DNA from: Dellaglioa algida DSM 15638
Lineage (GTDB): Bacteria; Bacillota; Bacilli; Lactobacillales; Lactobacillaceae
Direction of reading: 5' to 3'
DNA length: 63,265 nucleotides
Assembly (NCBI RefSeq): GCF_001434695.1
Contig: NZ_AZDI01000010.1
Span: 1-63,265, forward strand
Position 1 is the stretch's first letter. Every line of letters begins with the position of its first letter. The notes below the pieces were generated by a model that saw nothing but the letters and a program-made list of their open reading frames with translations, did no database searches and was not told the origin of the DNA. This document shows, piece by piece, positions 26,764 to 37,984 of this stretch. The position numbers and the translations under genes were made by a program.

Positions 26764-27528
26764 TTACCCTAGTTCATCCGGATAATAAACCTTTTTTAAA
26801 TATAATCCACTGGCTGGAGCCGTTTCTCGAGCCTGTTGTCGATCCTTCACTTCATATAACCGTAGAATATCATGGACTGGACGCCGCCCGTTCCCTATTT
26901 CTAGGAGTGTTGCGACTAAAATTCGGACCATGTTGTAAAGAAATCCATTACCATAAAACTCAAAAATAATTTCATGATTTTCTTTATCTTCTCTCACGGT
27001 TGCCTCATAAATCGTTCGAACATGATTGGTGACTTGACTACCTGCAGCCACAAAACTCGAAAAATCATGTTCCCCAACTAAATCAGGTAACGCCTCTTCA
27101 ATTTTTGCGATATCGATTTTATATTTATAATGACCCGTGTAGAATCGTTTGAATGGATCCGTGAACTCTCCTTGTGACACACGATACATGTAACGTTTAC
27201 CATGTGTACTATACCGTGAGTGGAAATCGTCACTAACCAGTTCAGCCTTTTTAACTTGAACATCCAACGGTAATAAACTATTCAAAGCCCTTAACATACT
27301 CATTTCTGGAATTTCATGCATGAAATCAAAATGAAAAACTTGACCTAATGCATGAACGCCTGCATCTGTTCGGCCAGAACCATAAATTCTAACCGGTACA
27401 TCTGACTTACTCATAATTGTGACTGCTTTTTCCAATACGGATTCAACGGTTCGTTGGTTTGGTTGCCGTTGAAATCCAGCAAAGGCTGCCCCATCATAAG
27501 CAACTGTAATTTTATAACGTACTGACAT
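26764..27528 (-). CDS. truA: tRNA pseudouridine(38-40) synthase
   Basis: Converts U38-U40 in tRNA anticodon stems to pseudouridine. 254 aa; the catalytic aspartate is in [21 protein letters not shown], and the N-terminus [24 protein letters not shown] and C-terminal [19 protein letters not shown] are standard. It is the last gene of the ecfA1-ecfA2-ecfT-truA run, a common order in lactobacilli, 12 bp after ecfT. Confidence 0.97.
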   Translation of the reverse strand: MSVRYKITVAYDGAAFAGFQRQPNQRTVESVLEKAVTIMSKSDVPVRIYGSGRTDAGVHALGQVFHFDFMHEIPEMSMLRALNSLLPLDVQVKKAELVSDDFHSRYSTHGKRYMYRVSQGEFTDPFKRFYTGHYKYKIDIAKIEEALPDLVGEHDFSSFVAAGSQVTNHVRTIYEATVREDKENHEIIFEFYGNGFLYNMVRILVATLLEIGNGRRPVHDILRLYEVKDRQQARETAPASGLYLKKVYYPDELG

Positions 27529-27540
27529 ATTTCTTCATCC

Positions 27541-28335
27541 TTAATTTTTGAGATAGACTAATGCAACAGTTACGACTGCAAATAAGACAAAGGCCATCGT
27601 ATCCGTTGTTTGCCATTTAAGCACTCGGTATTTCGTGCGGCCTTCGCCACCTTGATAACCACGCGATTCCATCGCAATGGCTAAATCTTCTGCTCGATTG
27701 AACGAACTAACGAATAATGGAATTAACAAGGGAATAATTGACTGCATTTGTTTAATCAACGACCCTTGACCAAAATTCACGCCTCGAGCACGTTGCGCAT
27801 TCATAATTTTAGCCGTTTCATCCATCAATGTTGGCACAAATCGTAGCGCAATTGATAACATCAAGGCAATTTCATAAACTGGAAATTTAATGGCTTTCAG
27901 GGGTTTCAATAATGATTCAATCGCGTCTGCTAATTGTAATGGCGCCGTCGATAACGTTAATAATGTCGACATGAAAATAATTAAAATAAATCGACAAAAA
28001 ATATATAATCCATTTGTCACACCAAACTCTGAAATTTTGAAGATTCCCCAGTGCCAATACATCTGGCCGCCACTTGAAAATAGCATTTGTAGAGCAACCG
28101 TGAAAATAATCAACCAAATTAATGGCCGGACACCTTTTAGAAAGAAACTCAGACTAATTTTTGACGCCAAAATACAGCCCAACGTAAAGATTAAAAGCAT
28201 CGAGAAACTTTGCCAGTTATTCGCCATGAAGATGATTCCGACAAAATAGAAACTCAGAACTAATTTAGCTCGGGGATCTAGACGGTGAATAAGTGAATCA
28301 CCTGCTATGTAACGTCCTAAAATCAATTTATTCAT
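27541..28335 (-). CDS. ecfT: ECF transporter transmembrane subunit EcfT
   Basis: Shared membrane component of group II energy-coupling factor vitamin transporters; it links the two ATPases to interchangeable S components. 264 aa with about five to six membrane segments. The two coupling motifs NAQRARGVNFG and AMESRGYQG (Ala-Arg-Gly type) that touch the ATPases are present. I chose the ATG at 28335, 11 bp after GGAGG and overlapping ecfA2 by 8 bp. Confidence 0.95.
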   Translation of the reverse strand: MNKLILGRYIAGDSLIHRLDPRAKLVLSFYFVGIIFMANNWQSFSMLLIFTLGCILASKISLSFFLKGVRPLIWLIIFTVALQMLFSSGGQMYWHWGIFKISEFGVTNGLYIFCRFILIIFMSTLLTLSTAPLQLADAIESLLKPLKAIKFPVYEIALMLSIALRFVPTLMDETAKIMNAQRARGVNFGQGSLIKQMQSIIPLLIPLFVSSFNRAEDLAIAMESRGYQGGEGRTKYRVLKWQTTDTMAFVLFAVVTVALVYLKN

Positions 28336-29206
28336 TTGCGTCATGACCTCCTTTTCGACTTAATAATGCGACAAGGTCATCAGCGAGTTCAGCTTCCGTT
28401 AAAGGCATATTGGCGAAAGAAAACCCTTTTTCAGTCAGTTTTTTTGAAAATAAAGTCGTTGTTGGCACATTCAAATGGTTATTCAATAAAAAATCTGGTT
28501 CCGAAAAAACAGCCCTCGGCGTACCCGATTTAATAATCGTCCCTTTAGACATAATAATGGCGTGATCTGCATAATTCGCTACGTCATCCATTTGATGCGT
28601 CACCAAAATTATTGTGAGATTTTGTTCACGATGGAGTTCCTCGAACATTGCCATCATGTCAACGCGGCCTCTAGGATCTAATCCTGCCGTAGGTTCGTCT
28701 AAAACAAGGATTTTAGGCTCCATAGCTAAGATGCCGGCTATTGCTACTCGACGCATTTGGCCCCCTGAGAGGTCAAATGGAGACTGTTGATAGATACTCT
28801 CTGGCAATCCAACTAATTGTAGCATTTTTGCAGCAATAGCTTCTGCCTCAGATTCTGTTTTACCGAAATTTTTTGGCGCAAAAGCCACGTCTTTAATGAC
28901 GGTCTCTTCAAAGAGTTGTGCTTCCGGAAATTGAAAAACAATTCCAACCTGTTTGCGTAAATTGTTCAGCGCTTTATTAGGCGTTTCTGGCGTTATTATC
29001 TGCTCACCAATCTGAATTTCACCTTCGGTAGGCTTTAGTAGTCCATTTAAATGTTGTAACAGCGTCGATTTACCAGAACCTGTGTGCCCGACGATTGCCG
29101 TAAATGATCCATCCTCAATTTCAAGATTGATATCATGCAGAGCCTGACTTTCGAAAGGTGTGCCTTTTTGGTAGGTAAAGGCTACTTCGTTGAATTTAAT
29201 TGCCAT
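28328..29206 (-). CDS. ecfA2: ECF transporter ATPase EcfA2
   Basis: Second ATPase of the ECF module, 292 aa. Walker A GHTGSGKSTLL, Q-loop QFPEAQLF, signature LSGGQMRRVAIAGIL, Walker B KILVLDEPTAGLDP and switch histidine in ILVTHQMDD. A C-terminal extension follows. It overlaps the end of ecfA1 by about 25 bp. Confidence 0.96.
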   Translation of the reverse strand: MAIKFNEVAFTYQKGTPFESQALHDINLEIEDGSFTAIVGHTGSGKSTLLQHLNGLLKPTEGEIQIGEQIITPETPNKALNNLRKQVGIVFQFPEAQLFEETVIKDVAFAPKNFGKTESEAEAIAAKMLQLVGLPESIYQQSPFDLSGGQMRRVAIAGILAMEPKILVLDEPTAGLDPRGRVDMMAMFEELHREQNLTIILVTHQMDDVANYADHAIIMSKGTIIKSGTPRAVFSEPDFLLNNHLNVPTTTLFSKKLTEKGFSFANMPLTEAELADDLVALLSRKGGHDANE

Positions 29207-30027
29207 AACCAATCTACCATGCCTTCCTCTGTCATATAGTCGTCCGGAATGTCAAAATGACGTTTTTTAAGTGCTGCCTTTAAGCGTTCCGGATAAGGGA
29301 CATCTAAACCCATATCCACTAATTGTTCGCCGAGCGCAAAAATTTCGGCAGGTGTTCCCTGTTTAACAAGTTGTCCGCCATCCATCACCATAATTTTATC
29401 GGCACTTGCCGCTTCATTAATATCATGTGTAATTGAAATGATTGTTAACCCACGTTCATCTTTAAGTTGATGAATTAAGCTCAAAACCTCGTCACGACCT
29501 TCAGGATCCAACATACTGGTTGATTCATCCAAGATGATGACTTCTGGCCTTAGAGCGACAATTCCTGCGATTGCGACCCGTTGTTTCTGCCCACCAGATA
29601 ATCTGGCCGGTTCTTTGGCCGCAAACTGCCACATGTCAACACGTTCAAGCGCATCTCTGACACGTTCTTGCATTTCTTTGCGTTCAATACCATTATTTTC
29701 AAGTCCAAATGCCACATCGTCTTCAACTGTTGCTCCAACGAACTGATTATCTGGGTTTTGAAAGACAATTCCAATTTTACGGCGAATGTCCCAAACTGTT
29801 TCAGTTGATAACACAAGTCCATCAACCGTAATTTCACCAGACTTAGGAGCCAATAGGCCATTAATATTTTTTGATAGCGTGCTTTTACCACTACCATTAT
29901 GACCAATGATAGCGACCCACTCTCCCTTATTAATCGTAAAGGAGACATCTTTGAGCGCCATTTCATTCAGTTCTTTTTGTGCTTCATATTGATAATTTAA
30001 ATGATCAACTTTAATTACTTCAGTCAT
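29182..30027 (-). CDS. ecfA1: ECF transporter ATPase EcfA1
   Basis: First ATPase of the ECF module, 281 aa. Walker A GHNGSGKSTLSK, Q-loop QNPDNQFVG, signature LSGGQKQRVAIAGIV, Walker B EVIILDESTSMLDP with serine replacing the usual proline/threonine after DE (DESTSMLD), as is normal for EcfA1, and ISITHDINE. ATG at 30027 follows GAGG by 9 bp. Confidence 0.96.
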   Translation of the reverse strand: MTEVIKVDHLNYQYEAQKELNEMALKDVSFTINKGEWVAIIGHNGSGKSTLSKNINGLLAPKSGEITVDGLVLSTETVWDIRRKIGIVFQNPDNQFVGATVEDDVAFGLENNGIERKEMQERVRDALERVDMWQFAAKEPARLSGGQKQRVAIAGIVALRPEVIILDESTSMLDPEGRDEVLSLIHQLKDERGLTIISITHDINEAASADKIMVMDGGQLVKQGTPAEIFALGEQLVDMGLDVPYPERLKAALKKRHFDIPDDYMTEEGMVDWLWQLNSTK

Positions 30028-30196
30028 GCCGCTTGTCCTCACACTTCACAAAATAGATTACGTTTTGAATTATATCACAGGCAAAAATTAACCCGGTAAC
30101 TTTATACTTTTAATTATGCGCCCTAATCCGACCATATCTTCATCACTATGAGTCTAATTTCCAATTATAAGGCACTTATTATTTATTGATGGAGAT

Positions 30197-30718
30197 TTAG
30201 TTGTGACCGTTCAGAACAGGCTGAGAACCGTATTCTGGTCCAATAGTTCTCACCATGTGATAATTAATTAAATTTTGTTGTCGTCGGTAGTTATTTTGTT
30301 TTCGAACTACTTTAAAACCTTGTTGTTCAAAAAAAGGAACGGCAGTTATTGAGGCATTTACTGATTGTATTTTTGTTTGTAAATAATGTCTTTGGTAGTT
30401 GGTTAATTCGGCAAGTAATCGTGTGCCAATTTGTTGCCGAATCATATGACTCAAAACATACAATAAATCTATCTGCCCGTTTGCATCAATATTACTAAAC
30501 CCAACGACCTTTCCGTCGCTTATGGCAACCAAACTATACGTCTGAGTTAACCGCCGATGCCACTCGTCCAAATCAGGGTGCACCTGTACCCATTCATTAA
30601 TTTCTAATTGCGAGTAATCCTGTCGATTAACGACTTGAACCGTTCGATTAAACAATGCAATAATTTCAGATAAATATTTAGGATCATACCGATAAAGTTG
30701 ACTACCTTCAATCGACAT
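30197..30718 (-). CDS. GNAT-family N-acetyltransferase
   Basis: 173 aa from the ATG at 30718, which follows AGGAGG by 6 bp; an upstream frame adds 26 unlikely residues. The fold pattern fits acetyl-CoA N-acyltransferases: LYRYDPKYLSEIIALFNRTV, VGFSNIDANGQIDLLYVLSHMIRQQIGTRLLAEL (acetyl-CoA loop RQQIGT) and VPFFEQQGFKVVRKQN. The style is close to B. subtilis YitI/YafP-type proteins. Target unknown; it stands alone between truA/ecf and rplQ. Confidence 0.8.
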   Translation of the reverse strand: MSIEGSQLYRYDPKYLSEIIALFNRTVQVVNRQDYSQLEINEWVQVHPDLDEWHRRLTQTYSLVAISDGKVVGFSNIDANGQIDLLYVLSHMIRQQIGTRLLAELTNYQRHYLQTKIQSVNASITAVPFFEQQGFKVVRKQNNYRRQQNLINYHMVRTIGPEYGSQPVLNGHN

Positions 30719-30776
30719 CGGGCTACCTCCTGATTGGATTAAGAATATTATTATCATACTAGGTTTCCAGACATAA

Positions 30777-30824
30777 AAAAAGGGTTCTAAACACATTACT
30801 TGAATGTGTTTAGAACCCTTTTAA
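30777..30824 (-). terminator. Strong bidirectional terminator between rplQ and the acetyltransferase gene
   Basis: AAAAGGGTTCTAAACACATT and its complement form a 20-bp perfect stem with a 5-nt loop and T-runs on both strands. It ends the long ribosomal transcript. The 147 bp between it and rplQ holds only a weak GAAGG...CCTTC hairpin. Confidence 0.92.
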
Positions 30825-30971
30825 AAATCTCATTAGACAATAAAAAATCACTATGAAGGATGACCGGCAATTCACAAACGTGAAAGACCTTCAAACTAGA
30901 CTAAGATTACTCCATCATCATAACGTTTGTTTTTAATCATCAATCAAAGTGAAAAATTATCTGTTAACGAA

Positions 30972-31352
30972 TTATACTAATTCAATAATAACCATTTGTG
31001 CGGCATCGCCACGACGAGGCATTGTCTTCATAGTTCTAGTGTATCCACCATTACGTTCAGCGTAACGAGGAGCTACATCAGAAAATAATTTTTGTAATGC
31101 TGATTGAACAGTGACATCGTCACCATCTTCTTTCACGTCAGCAACTGTGTTTCTTACGAAAGCAGCAGCACGACGACGTGAAGCCAAATCACCACGTTTA
31201 CCTAAAGAAATCATTTTATCGGCAGATTTGCGTACTTCTTTAGCGCGAGCTTCAGTAGTCACAATTCGTTCGTTGATAATAAGACTTGTTGTTAAATCAC
31301 GTAACATTGCTTTACGTTGAGAACTTGTACGTCCTAATTTGCGGTAACTCAT
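30972..31352 (-). CDS. rplQ: Ribosomal protein L17
   Basis: 126 aa. [25 protein letters not shown] and the ending [25 protein letters not shown] are diagnostic. Last gene of the S10-spc-alpha run, 27 bp after rpoA. Confidence 0.98.
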   Translation of the reverse strand: MSYRKLGRTSSQRKAMLRDLTTSLIINERIVTTEARAKEVRKSADKMISLGKRGDLASRRRAAAFVRNTVADVKEDGDDVTVQSALQKLFSDVAPRYAERNGGYTRTMKTMPRRGDAAQMVIIELV

Positions 31353-31379
31353 GAATAGGTTCCCTCCCTCTATATAATA

Positions 31380-32318
31380 TTAGTCATCATGACGTAATGA
31401 TAAATCAAGCGCAGCTAATTTAGCTTTAACTTCTTCCAACGATTTACGTCCTAAGTTACGGACCTTCATCATGTCAGCTTCGGATTTATTCGTCAATTCT
31501 TGAACCGTGTTGATACCAGCACGTTTCAAACAATTGTATGAACGAACTGATAAATCAAGTTCTTCAATCGTCATTTCGAGCATTTTTTCTTTATGCGTTT
31601 CTTCTTTTTCAACCATAATTTCGGCATTTTTAGCTTCATCGGTTAAATCAACGAATAAAGTCAAATGCTCAGTTAAAATTTTAGCCGACAAACTAATGGC
31701 TTCGCTTGGTGTAATTGAACCGTTAGTCCAAACATCAAGTGTCAATTTGTCATAATCATCTTTTTGACCAACACGTGTTTTTTCTACTTGGTAGTTCACA
31801 CGTTCGATTGGGGTATAAATGGAGTCAATTGGTAATACGCCGATTGGCATATCTTCCGCTTTGTTTTGATCAGCAGATACATATCCACGACCATTACTAG
31901 CGTTCATGCGAACATGAAAAGATGCGCCTTCTGCGACTGTACAAATGTACAAGTCGGGATTTAACACTTCAACATCACTGTTGCCAATGATGTCACCGGC
32001 AGTAACTTCTGCGGGACCTTTCACATCGATTTCGATGGATTGGTCTTCGTCAGCAGCTAACTTCAAAGCAACTTTCTTAATATTCAAGATAATTTGAGTA
32101 ACATCTTCCAATACGCCTTCAATAGTTGAAAACTCATGTAAAACGCCATCAATTTGAATATTAGTAATAGATGCACCTGGTAAGGAAGATAGTAGAATCC
32201 GACGAAGTGAATTACCTAATGTCGTACCATAACCGCGTTCAAGTGGCTCTACAACAAATTTACCATAGTTAGGACTTTCATCTATCTTATGAATATTTGG
32301 TTTTTCAAATTCAATCAT
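31380..32318 (-). CDS. rpoA: RNA polymerase alpha subunit
   Basis: 312 aa. N-terminal dimerisation domain with [28 protein letters not shown]; linker; C-terminal DNA- and activator-binding domain with [22 protein letters not shown] and [17 protein letters not shown] use the ATG at 32318 ([12 protein letters not shown]), which matches the family start; seven extra codons upstream are doubtful. Confidence 0.97.
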   Translation of the reverse strand: MIEFEKPNIHKIDESPNYGKFVVEPLERGYGTTLGNSLRRILLSSLPGASITNIQIDGVLHEFSTIEGVLEDVTQIILNIKKVALKLAADEDQSIEIDVKGPAEVTAGDIIGNSDVEVLNPDLYICTVAEGASFHVRMNASNGRGYVSADQNKAEDMPIGVLPIDSIYTPIERVNYQVEKTRVGQKDDYDKLTLDVWTNGSITPSEAISLSAKILTEHLTLFVDLTDEAKNAEIMVEKEETHKEKMLEMTIEELDLSVRSYNCLKRAGINTVQELTNKSEADMMKVRNLGRKSLEEVKAKLAALDLSLRHDD

Positions 32319-32403
32319 TCTTATCTTTACCCCTTTCAAAACGTAACGTGTAATCTAGTGAAAACATTATGAAGTTCAACTCCGTAATGAATATTAATCC
32401 ACG

Positions 32404-32793
32404 TTAAACACGACGGCGTTTTGGAGGACGACATCCATTATGAGGCACCGGAGTAACATCGCGAATTGCGGTTACTTCGAGACCAGTAGTTTGTAAAGCA
32501 CGGATTGCGGCTTCACGGCCAGAACCAGGTCCTTTAACAGCTACTTCAACGGTTTTCATACCGTTTTCCATTGAGCCTTTAGCTGCAGCTTCTGCTGCCA
32601 TTTGTGCTGCGAATGGTGTAGATTTACGACTACCTCTAAAACCTAATGCACCAGCTGATGACCATGCAACGGCGTTACCGTTAACATCAGTAATCATAAC
32701 AAGTGTATTGTTAAAAGTAGAATGAATATGTGCAACACCGGCTTCAATATGTTTTTTAACACGGCGTTTGCGAGAAACTTTCTTAGTTGCCAT
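32404..32793 (-). CDS. rpsK: Ribosomal protein S11
   Basis: 129 aa. [28 protein letters not shown]-type core and the C-terminus [16 protein letters not shown] are invariant features. S11 forms part of the platform near the mRNA exit. Confidence 0.98.
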   Translation of the reverse strand: MATKKVSRKRRVKKHIEAGVAHIHSTFNNTLVMITDVNGNAVAWSSAGALGFRGSRKSTPFAAQMAAEAAAKGSMENGMKTVEVAVKGPGSGREAAIRALQTTGLEVTAIRDVTPVPHNGCRPPKRRRV

Positions 32794-32821
32794 AAATAGT
32801 ATTACCTCCTTAATCTAGTAA

Positions 32822-33187
32822 TTATTTCTTGCGGCCTGCAATTGATGTAGCTGGGCCTTTACGTGTTCGAGCGTTGTTTTTCGTGTTTTGTCCACGAACT
32901 GGTAAACCACGACGATGACGCATGCCTCGGTACGTTCCAATTTCTTGGAGACGTTTAATGTTCAAACTGATTTCGCGACGTAAGTCACCTTCAATTTTGA
33001 ATTGATCAACAACTTTACGGATTGCATCCTCTTGGTCAGTTGTTAAATCACGAGTTCTAATATCTTCTGATACTTCTGCTTCTACCAAGATCTTAGCAGC
33101 AGTAGTATTACCGATTCCATAAATGTAAGTTAATGCTACCACGATTCTTTTATCACGTGGAATATCAATACCTGCAATACGAGCCAT
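32822..33187 (-). CDS. rpsM: Ribosomal protein S13
   Basis: 121 aa. [25 protein letters not shown] at the N-terminus and the basic tail [19 protein letters not shown], which reaches toward the P-site tRNA, are conserved. Confidence 0.98.
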   Translation of the reverse strand: MARIAGIDIPRDKRIVVALTYIYGIGNTTAAKILVEAEVSEDIRTRDLTTDQEDAIRKVVDQFKIEGDLRREISLNIKRLQEIGTYRGMRHRRGLPVRGQNTKNNARTRKGPATSIAGRKK

Positions 33188-33211
33188 AACAATTACACCT
33201 CCTAATTTTTA

Positions 33212-33328
33212 TTATCCTTGACGTTGTTTATGTTTTGGATTTGCGCTACAAATGATCATAACTCGACCTTTGCGCTTGATAACTTTACAATGTTCACACA
33301 TTGGTTTTACTGATGGTCTTACTTTCAT
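33212..33328 (-). CDS. rpmJ: Ribosomal protein L36
   Basis: 38 codons. The zinc-binding (C+) form: cysteines in CEHC and IICSANPKH (C-x2-C-x12-C-x4-H). Starts [20 protein letters not shown]. Short but certain from its place between infA and rpsM and its sequence. Confidence 0.97.
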   Translation of the reverse strand: MKVRPSVKPMCEHCKVIKRKGRVMIICSANPKHKQRQG

Positions 33329-33363
33329 TGAATTATACCTCCTAAAAGTTTTTGAAGTACAAT

Positions 33364-33582
33364 CTATTTAAAGCGATAAGTAATACGACCCTTACTTAAA
33401 TCGTAAGGAGACATTTCAACCGTCACTTTATCACCAGGTAAAATACGAATATAATTCTTACGGATTTTACCTGAGACATGAGCTAAAATTTCATGATCAT
33501 TTTCAAGTACTACTCGAAAAGTCGCATTGGGTAACGTTTCACGGACCGTACCCTCAATCTCAATTACTTCTTCTTTCGCCAC
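33364..33582 (-). CDS. infA: Translation initiation factor IF-1
   Basis: 72-aa single OB-fold that occupies the ribosomal A site during initiation. [21 protein letters not shown] and ITYRFK at the end are standard. It has its own upstream promoter and structured leader between adk and infA. Confidence 0.98.
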   Translation of the reverse strand: MAKEEVIEIEGTVRETLPNATFRVVLENDHEILAHVSGKIRKNYIRILPGDKVTVEMSPYDLSKGRITYRFK

Positions 33583-33623
33583 GTAAATGTACCTCCTTAA
33601 AATCGTGTTTTAACTTTACATGT

Positions 33624-33736
33624 AAAAATGGTGAGAAATAGAGACTCTCACCCGTTCTTATCAGGATATTAATAAAAAATATCCTCCTGAAAAGATAAAC
33701 CGGAATTATTCTATCATACCGCTATCTCAGATGCAA
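33624..33736 (-). promoter_or_regulatory. Internal promoter and structured leader before infA
   Basis: Minus strand TTGCAT (33731-33736), 17-bp spacer, TAGAAT (33708-33713) with TGN extension. The leader then has two hairpins: TCAGGAGGATATT...AATATCCTGA (33661-33690) and GGTGAGA-gtctctatt-TCTCACC followed by ATTTTT (33624-33652), the latter terminator-like. They suggest attenuation or a protein-binding leader controlling infA-rpmJ-rpsM-rpsK-rpoA-rplQ. Confidence 0.65.
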
Positions 33737-33779
33737 GTTAGTCACTCCGGCACAATTACTTTGCGGCGGAATACTCAGA

Positions 33780-34475
<696 letters not shown>

Positions 34476-34517
34476 TCAGCCTAACCTAATTCCCAGTTTA
34501 AAATTTGTTTTTATCGA

Positions 34518-35813
34518 TTATCTAATGAATCCAACGTACTTACGTTTCATCATCATACCCTCTAATTGACGAATTGTTTCAAGAGCAACACCAACAACAA
34601 TCAACAGACTAGTACCACCTAAACCAATTGATTCATCTAATCCAAACATACTTGATGCTAATAATGGAATTAAAGCAACAAATCCTAAGAATAATGAACC
34701 AACGGTACTTAAACGCATCAATAATTTTGAAACATATTTTTCTGTTGCTTTACCAGGCCAAACACTTGGAATGTAACTTCCTTGTTTTTGTAAGTTCTCT
34801 GAGAGTTTCTCAGGATTTACCTGAACGAAAGCGTAGAAGAATGTGAACAAGACAATTAATACGGTATAAAGAATGGCACCGTATGTCGTTTGCATATTGA
34901 AAACTTGACTCAATACTTTGTACCAAGTCGCGTCCCCTTGTGAGCTTTGGAAAGCCAAAAGCACAGTTTGGGGAGTTGCAATGAATGAACTCGCAAAAAT
35001 AACGGGGATAACACCCGCAACGTTTACCTTAAGTGGCAGATATGAACTATCCGTCGCACCAGCAACTCGTCTTGTGTATTGAATTGGAATCTTATAGTTA
35101 GCCTGTTGAACATATGTTACAAAAGTTACGATTGCAAAAATTGCAACGAACAAGATTACTATGAACAAGATGCCCCCCCAAAGATCACCTTTATCAGCTT
35201 GGACAATTTGTTCATTAAAAATCTGTTTAATACCACCCGGGATACGAGAAACGATACCTGCCATGATTAACATGGAAACACCATTCCCAATACCTCGTTC
35301 AGTAATCATATCACCTAACCAAGTCGTCAACATTGTTCCGGCTGTTAAAATAATGCCCAGAACAACATATGTTTCCGTACTTGGATTTTTAACCAAACCT
35401 AAACTACTCAATGAGTCTAACCCTGCAGTGATACCCACAGACTGAACAAATGCTAAAACAATTGTTAGGTAACGCGTAGCTTGATTCAATTTACGACGAC
35501 CAACTTCACCTTGCTTACTCCATTCTACAAAACGAGGAACAATGTCCATCTGTAGTAATTGGATAACAATTTGAGCGGTAATGTAGGGTGAAACCCCCAT
35601 TGCGAAAATCGAGTAGTTAGTTAATCCACCACCACTAAAAGTGTTAAGAAGACTAACTAAGTTACTACTTGTTGCACTAGCAATTGCAGCATGGTTAATT
35701 CCAGGAACTGTTATAAAAGTACCTAAGCGAAAGACAATTAAAACGCATAAAGTGAAAAAAATCTTTTGACGGATTTCTTTCACGGCTAATGCATTTTTCA
35801 TCACTTTAAGCAT
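34518..35813 (-). CDS. secY: Protein translocase subunit SecY
   Basis: Pore subunit of the SecYEG channel; 431 aa with ten membrane segments. FFTLCVLIVFRLGTFITVPGIN and the cytoplasmic loop ERGIGNGVSMLI (TERGIGNGxS motif) are diagnostic. Start overlaps the rplO stop by one base (TAATG). Confidence 0.97.
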   Translation of the reverse strand: MLKVMKNALAVKEIRQKIFFTLCVLIVFRLGTFITVPGINHAAIASATSSNLVSLLNTFSGGGLTNYSIFAMGVSPYITAQIVIQLLQMDIVPRFVEWSKQGEVGRRKLNQATRYLTIVLAFVQSVGITAGLDSLSSLGLVKNPSTETYVVLGIILTAGTMLTTWLGDMITERGIGNGVSMLIMAGIVSRIPGGIKQIFNEQIVQADKGDLWGGILFIVILFVAIFAIVTFVTYVQQANYKIPIQYTRRVAGATDSSYLPLKVNVAGVIPVIFASSFIATPQTVLLAFQSSQGDATWYKVLSQVFNMQTTYGAILYTVLIVLFTFFYAFVQVNPEKLSENLQKQGSYIPSVWPGKATEKYVSKLLMRLSTVGSLFLGFVALIPLLASSMFGLDESIGLGGTSLLIVVGVALETIRQLEGMMMKRKYVGFIR

Positions 35814-36247
35814 TAGATCACCTCTGTTTGACCACCGGCAGCTTCAATAGCTTCTTTAGCAGCAGCTGAGAATTTACCTGCTTTAACAGTTAATTTCTTG
35901 TTAAGTTCGCCGGAAGCTAAAATTTTAATTCCTGATCTTTCGTTCTTAACAATACCTGATTCAACAAGTAAAGCTGGTGTTACTTCAGCACCGTTTTCGA
36001 ATTTGTTTAAGCTATCTAAATTGACAACTGCATATTCTTTACGGTTAATGTTGTTAAATCCACGTTTTGGCATACGACGGAATAAAGGCATTTGTCCACC
36101 TTCAAAACCTAAACGTACTTTACTACGGGCTTTTTGGCCTTTTTGACCACGTCCAGAAGTTTTACCATTACCAGAAGATGTTCCACGTCCGACACGGTTA
36201 CGTACTGAGCGAGAACCTTCACTTGGTTTTAATTCATGTAATTTCAT
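35813..36247 (-). CDS. rplO: Ribosomal protein L15
   Basis: 144 aa. [41 protein letters not shown] is the typical basic glycine-rich N-terminus; [17 protein letters not shown] follows. Confidence 0.98.
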   Translation of the reverse strand: MKLHELKPSEGSRSVRNRVGRGTSSGNGKTSGRGQKGQKARSKVRLGFEGGQMPLFRRMPKRGFNNINRKEYAVVNLDSLNKFENGAEVTPALLVESGIVKNERSGIKILASGELNKKLTVKAGKFSAAAKEAIEAAGGQTEVI

Positions 36248-36292
36248 AGGGTTGGCACCTCCTTATTTTAAACTGCAAACAAGATGTTGATG

Positions 36293-36475
36293 TTATTTAA
36301 CTTCTTCAACGTCCACTAAATGAGAAATCTTTGCGATAACGCCTCGTGTTACTGCGTCGTTAGGACGAATAACAGAGCTGCTAATACGGTGTAAACCGAA
36401 AGCTTTAACGATTTCGCGTTGATTTTGAGGACGTCCGATGACACTGCGTTTTAATGTAATTTTCAAATCTGTCAT
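36293..36475 (-). CDS. rpmD: Ribosomal protein L30
   Basis: 60 aa. LKITLKRSVIGRPQNQREIVKAFGL and the ending ISHLVDVEEV fit L30. Placed between rpsE and rplO as usual. Confidence 0.97.
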   Translation of the reverse strand: MTDLKITLKRSVIGRPQNQREIVKAFGLHRISSSVIRPNDAVTRGVIAKISHLVDVEEVK

Positions 36476-36487
36476 GTTTTAGTCCTC

Positions 36488-36988
36488 CTAGTCAGCTAAG
36501 TGTTGGATAGAAACGCCACGTAATGCAGCAACTTCTTCAGCACTCTTCATTTTCTTTAAACCATCCATTGTTGCGCGAACAACGTTGATTGGTGTATTTG
36601 AACCTAATGATTTACTTGTTACATCTGATACTCCAGCAAGTTCCATAACGGCACGAACTGAACCACCAGCGGCAACTCCAGAACCTTCAACAGCTGGTTT
36701 AAGCATAATGCGTCCACCACTGTATTGACCGAGAACTTCGTGAGGAAGTGTCGTACCGACCATAGGTACGTCAATCAAGTTCTTTTTAGCATCTTCAACT
36801 GCTTTACGGATTGCTTCAGGAACTTCTTGAGCTTTACCTGTACCGAAGCCTACATGACCATTGTGATCACCGACAATAACTAATGCAGCAAAACGTAGAC
36901 GACGTCCACCTTTTACAACTTTAGTAACACGGTTAATCGCAACAACACGATCTTCTAAATCTAAATGAGTTGGATCAATGAAAGTCAT
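36488..36988 (-). CDS. rpsE: Ribosomal protein S5
   Basis: 166 aa. Double-stranded-RNA-binding-like N-domain with [31 protein letters not shown]-type core (here ALVIVGD) and the C-domain motif [20 protein letters not shown]. Contributes to decoding accuracy. Confidence 0.98.
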   Translation of the reverse strand: MTFIDPTHLDLEDRVVAINRVTKVVKGGRRLRFAALVIVGDHNGHVGFGTGKAQEVPEAIRKAVEDAKKNLIDVPMVGTTLPHEVLGQYSGGRIMLKPAVEGSGVAAGGSVRAVMELAGVSDVTSKSLGSNTPINVVRATMDGLKKMKSAEEVAALRGVSIQHLAD

Positions 36989-37007
36989 AAACTATTTCCT
37001 CCCTTTC

Positions 37008-37364
37008 TTAGAATTCTAATCCATTTTCACGAGCTGCTTCAGCTAAAGCAGCAACGCGTCCATGGTATAAGTATCCGCCACGATCAAAAACAACAGCTTT
37101 GATACCTTTGTCATTAGCGCGTTTAGCAACTAATGCGCCGACAGCAGTAGCTTTTGCTACTTTGCTATCGCCTGTTACATCACTATCCATTGTTGAGGCA
37201 CTTGCTAGCGTTACACCCGCTACGTCATCAATTACTTGAGCGTAGATGTGGTTATTTGAACGGAATACGTTTAAGCGTGGGCACTCTGCAGTTCCAGAAA
37301 TCTTACCACGAACACGTAAATGACGCTTTGAACGTGTTTTATTTCTATCTGGTTTTGTAATCAC
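37008..37364 (-). CDS. rplR: Ribosomal protein L18
   Basis: 118 aa from the GTG at 37364. AGAGGTGA lies 5 bp before it, and [18 protein letters not shown] then aligns with the family start; an upstream GTG at 37373 is part of the ribosome site itself. Binds 5S rRNA. RPRLNVF-type motif is [18 protein letters not shown]. Confidence 0.95.
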   Translation of the reverse strand: MITKPDRNKTRSKRHLRVRGKISGTAECPRLNVFRSNNHIYAQVIDDVAGVTLASASTMDSDVTGDSKVAKATAVGALVAKRANDKGIKAVVFDRGGYLYHGRVAALAEAARENGLEF

Positions 37365-37417
37365 AATTTTCACCTCTTGATTTTATTCAAAAACAAAGTA
37401 AGTAATGCTAAGCAGCA

Positions 37418-37954
37418 TTATTTACCTGTTTTACCTTCTTTACGACGAACATGTTCGCCAACGTAACGAATTCCTTTACCTTTATAAGGTTCTGGAGGAC
37501 GAACGGCACGAATTTCTGCGGCAAGATCGCCAACTTCTTGTTTACTGATACCTGAAATAATAATGCTTGTATTTGCAGGAACTTCAACAGTTAAGTTTGC
37601 GCGTTCTTCAAAATCCACTGGATGTGAATAACCAACATTTAATACTAATTTTTTCCCTTGTAATTGTGCACGATAACCAACACCAATCAACTCAAGTTCT
37701 TTTTTGAAACCTTCTGTAACTCCAAGAACCATGTTGTTTACGTTGGCACGCATTGTACCATGTAAGGCACGAGTGCTTTTATCGTCACTTTCACGAGTAA
37801 ATTTAACTGAAAGACCTTCTACATGCATTGTAATAGCACTAGAAAACTTACGAGTTAATTCACCTTTGGGGCCTTTTACTGTAACCATTTGACCTTCTTG
37901 TGTAACTTCTACACCAGCAGGAAGAACGATTTCTTTATAACCTATACGACTCAC
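37418..37954 (-). CDS. rplF: Ribosomal protein L6
   Basis: 178 aa, two related domains. [16 protein letters not shown] start and [26 protein letters not shown] end are diagnostic. Confidence 0.98.
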   Translation of the reverse strand: MSRIGYKEIVLPAGVEVTQEGQMVTVKGPKGELTRKFSSAITMHVEGLSVKFTRESDDKSTRALHGTMRANVNNMVLGVTEGFKKELELIGVGYRAQLQGKKLVLNVGYSHPVDFEERANLTVEVPANTSIIISGISKQEVGDLAAEIRAVRPPEPYKGKGIRYVGEHVRRKEGKTGK

Positions 37955-37984
37955 GCGAGTGACACCTCCTTACGAATTAATTGA

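Noticed and set aside
30825-30971. Possible structured RNA after rplQ (GAAGG...CCTTC)
   Set aside because: The stem is short with large loops and lies between a stop codon and a strong terminator; no known motif recognised.
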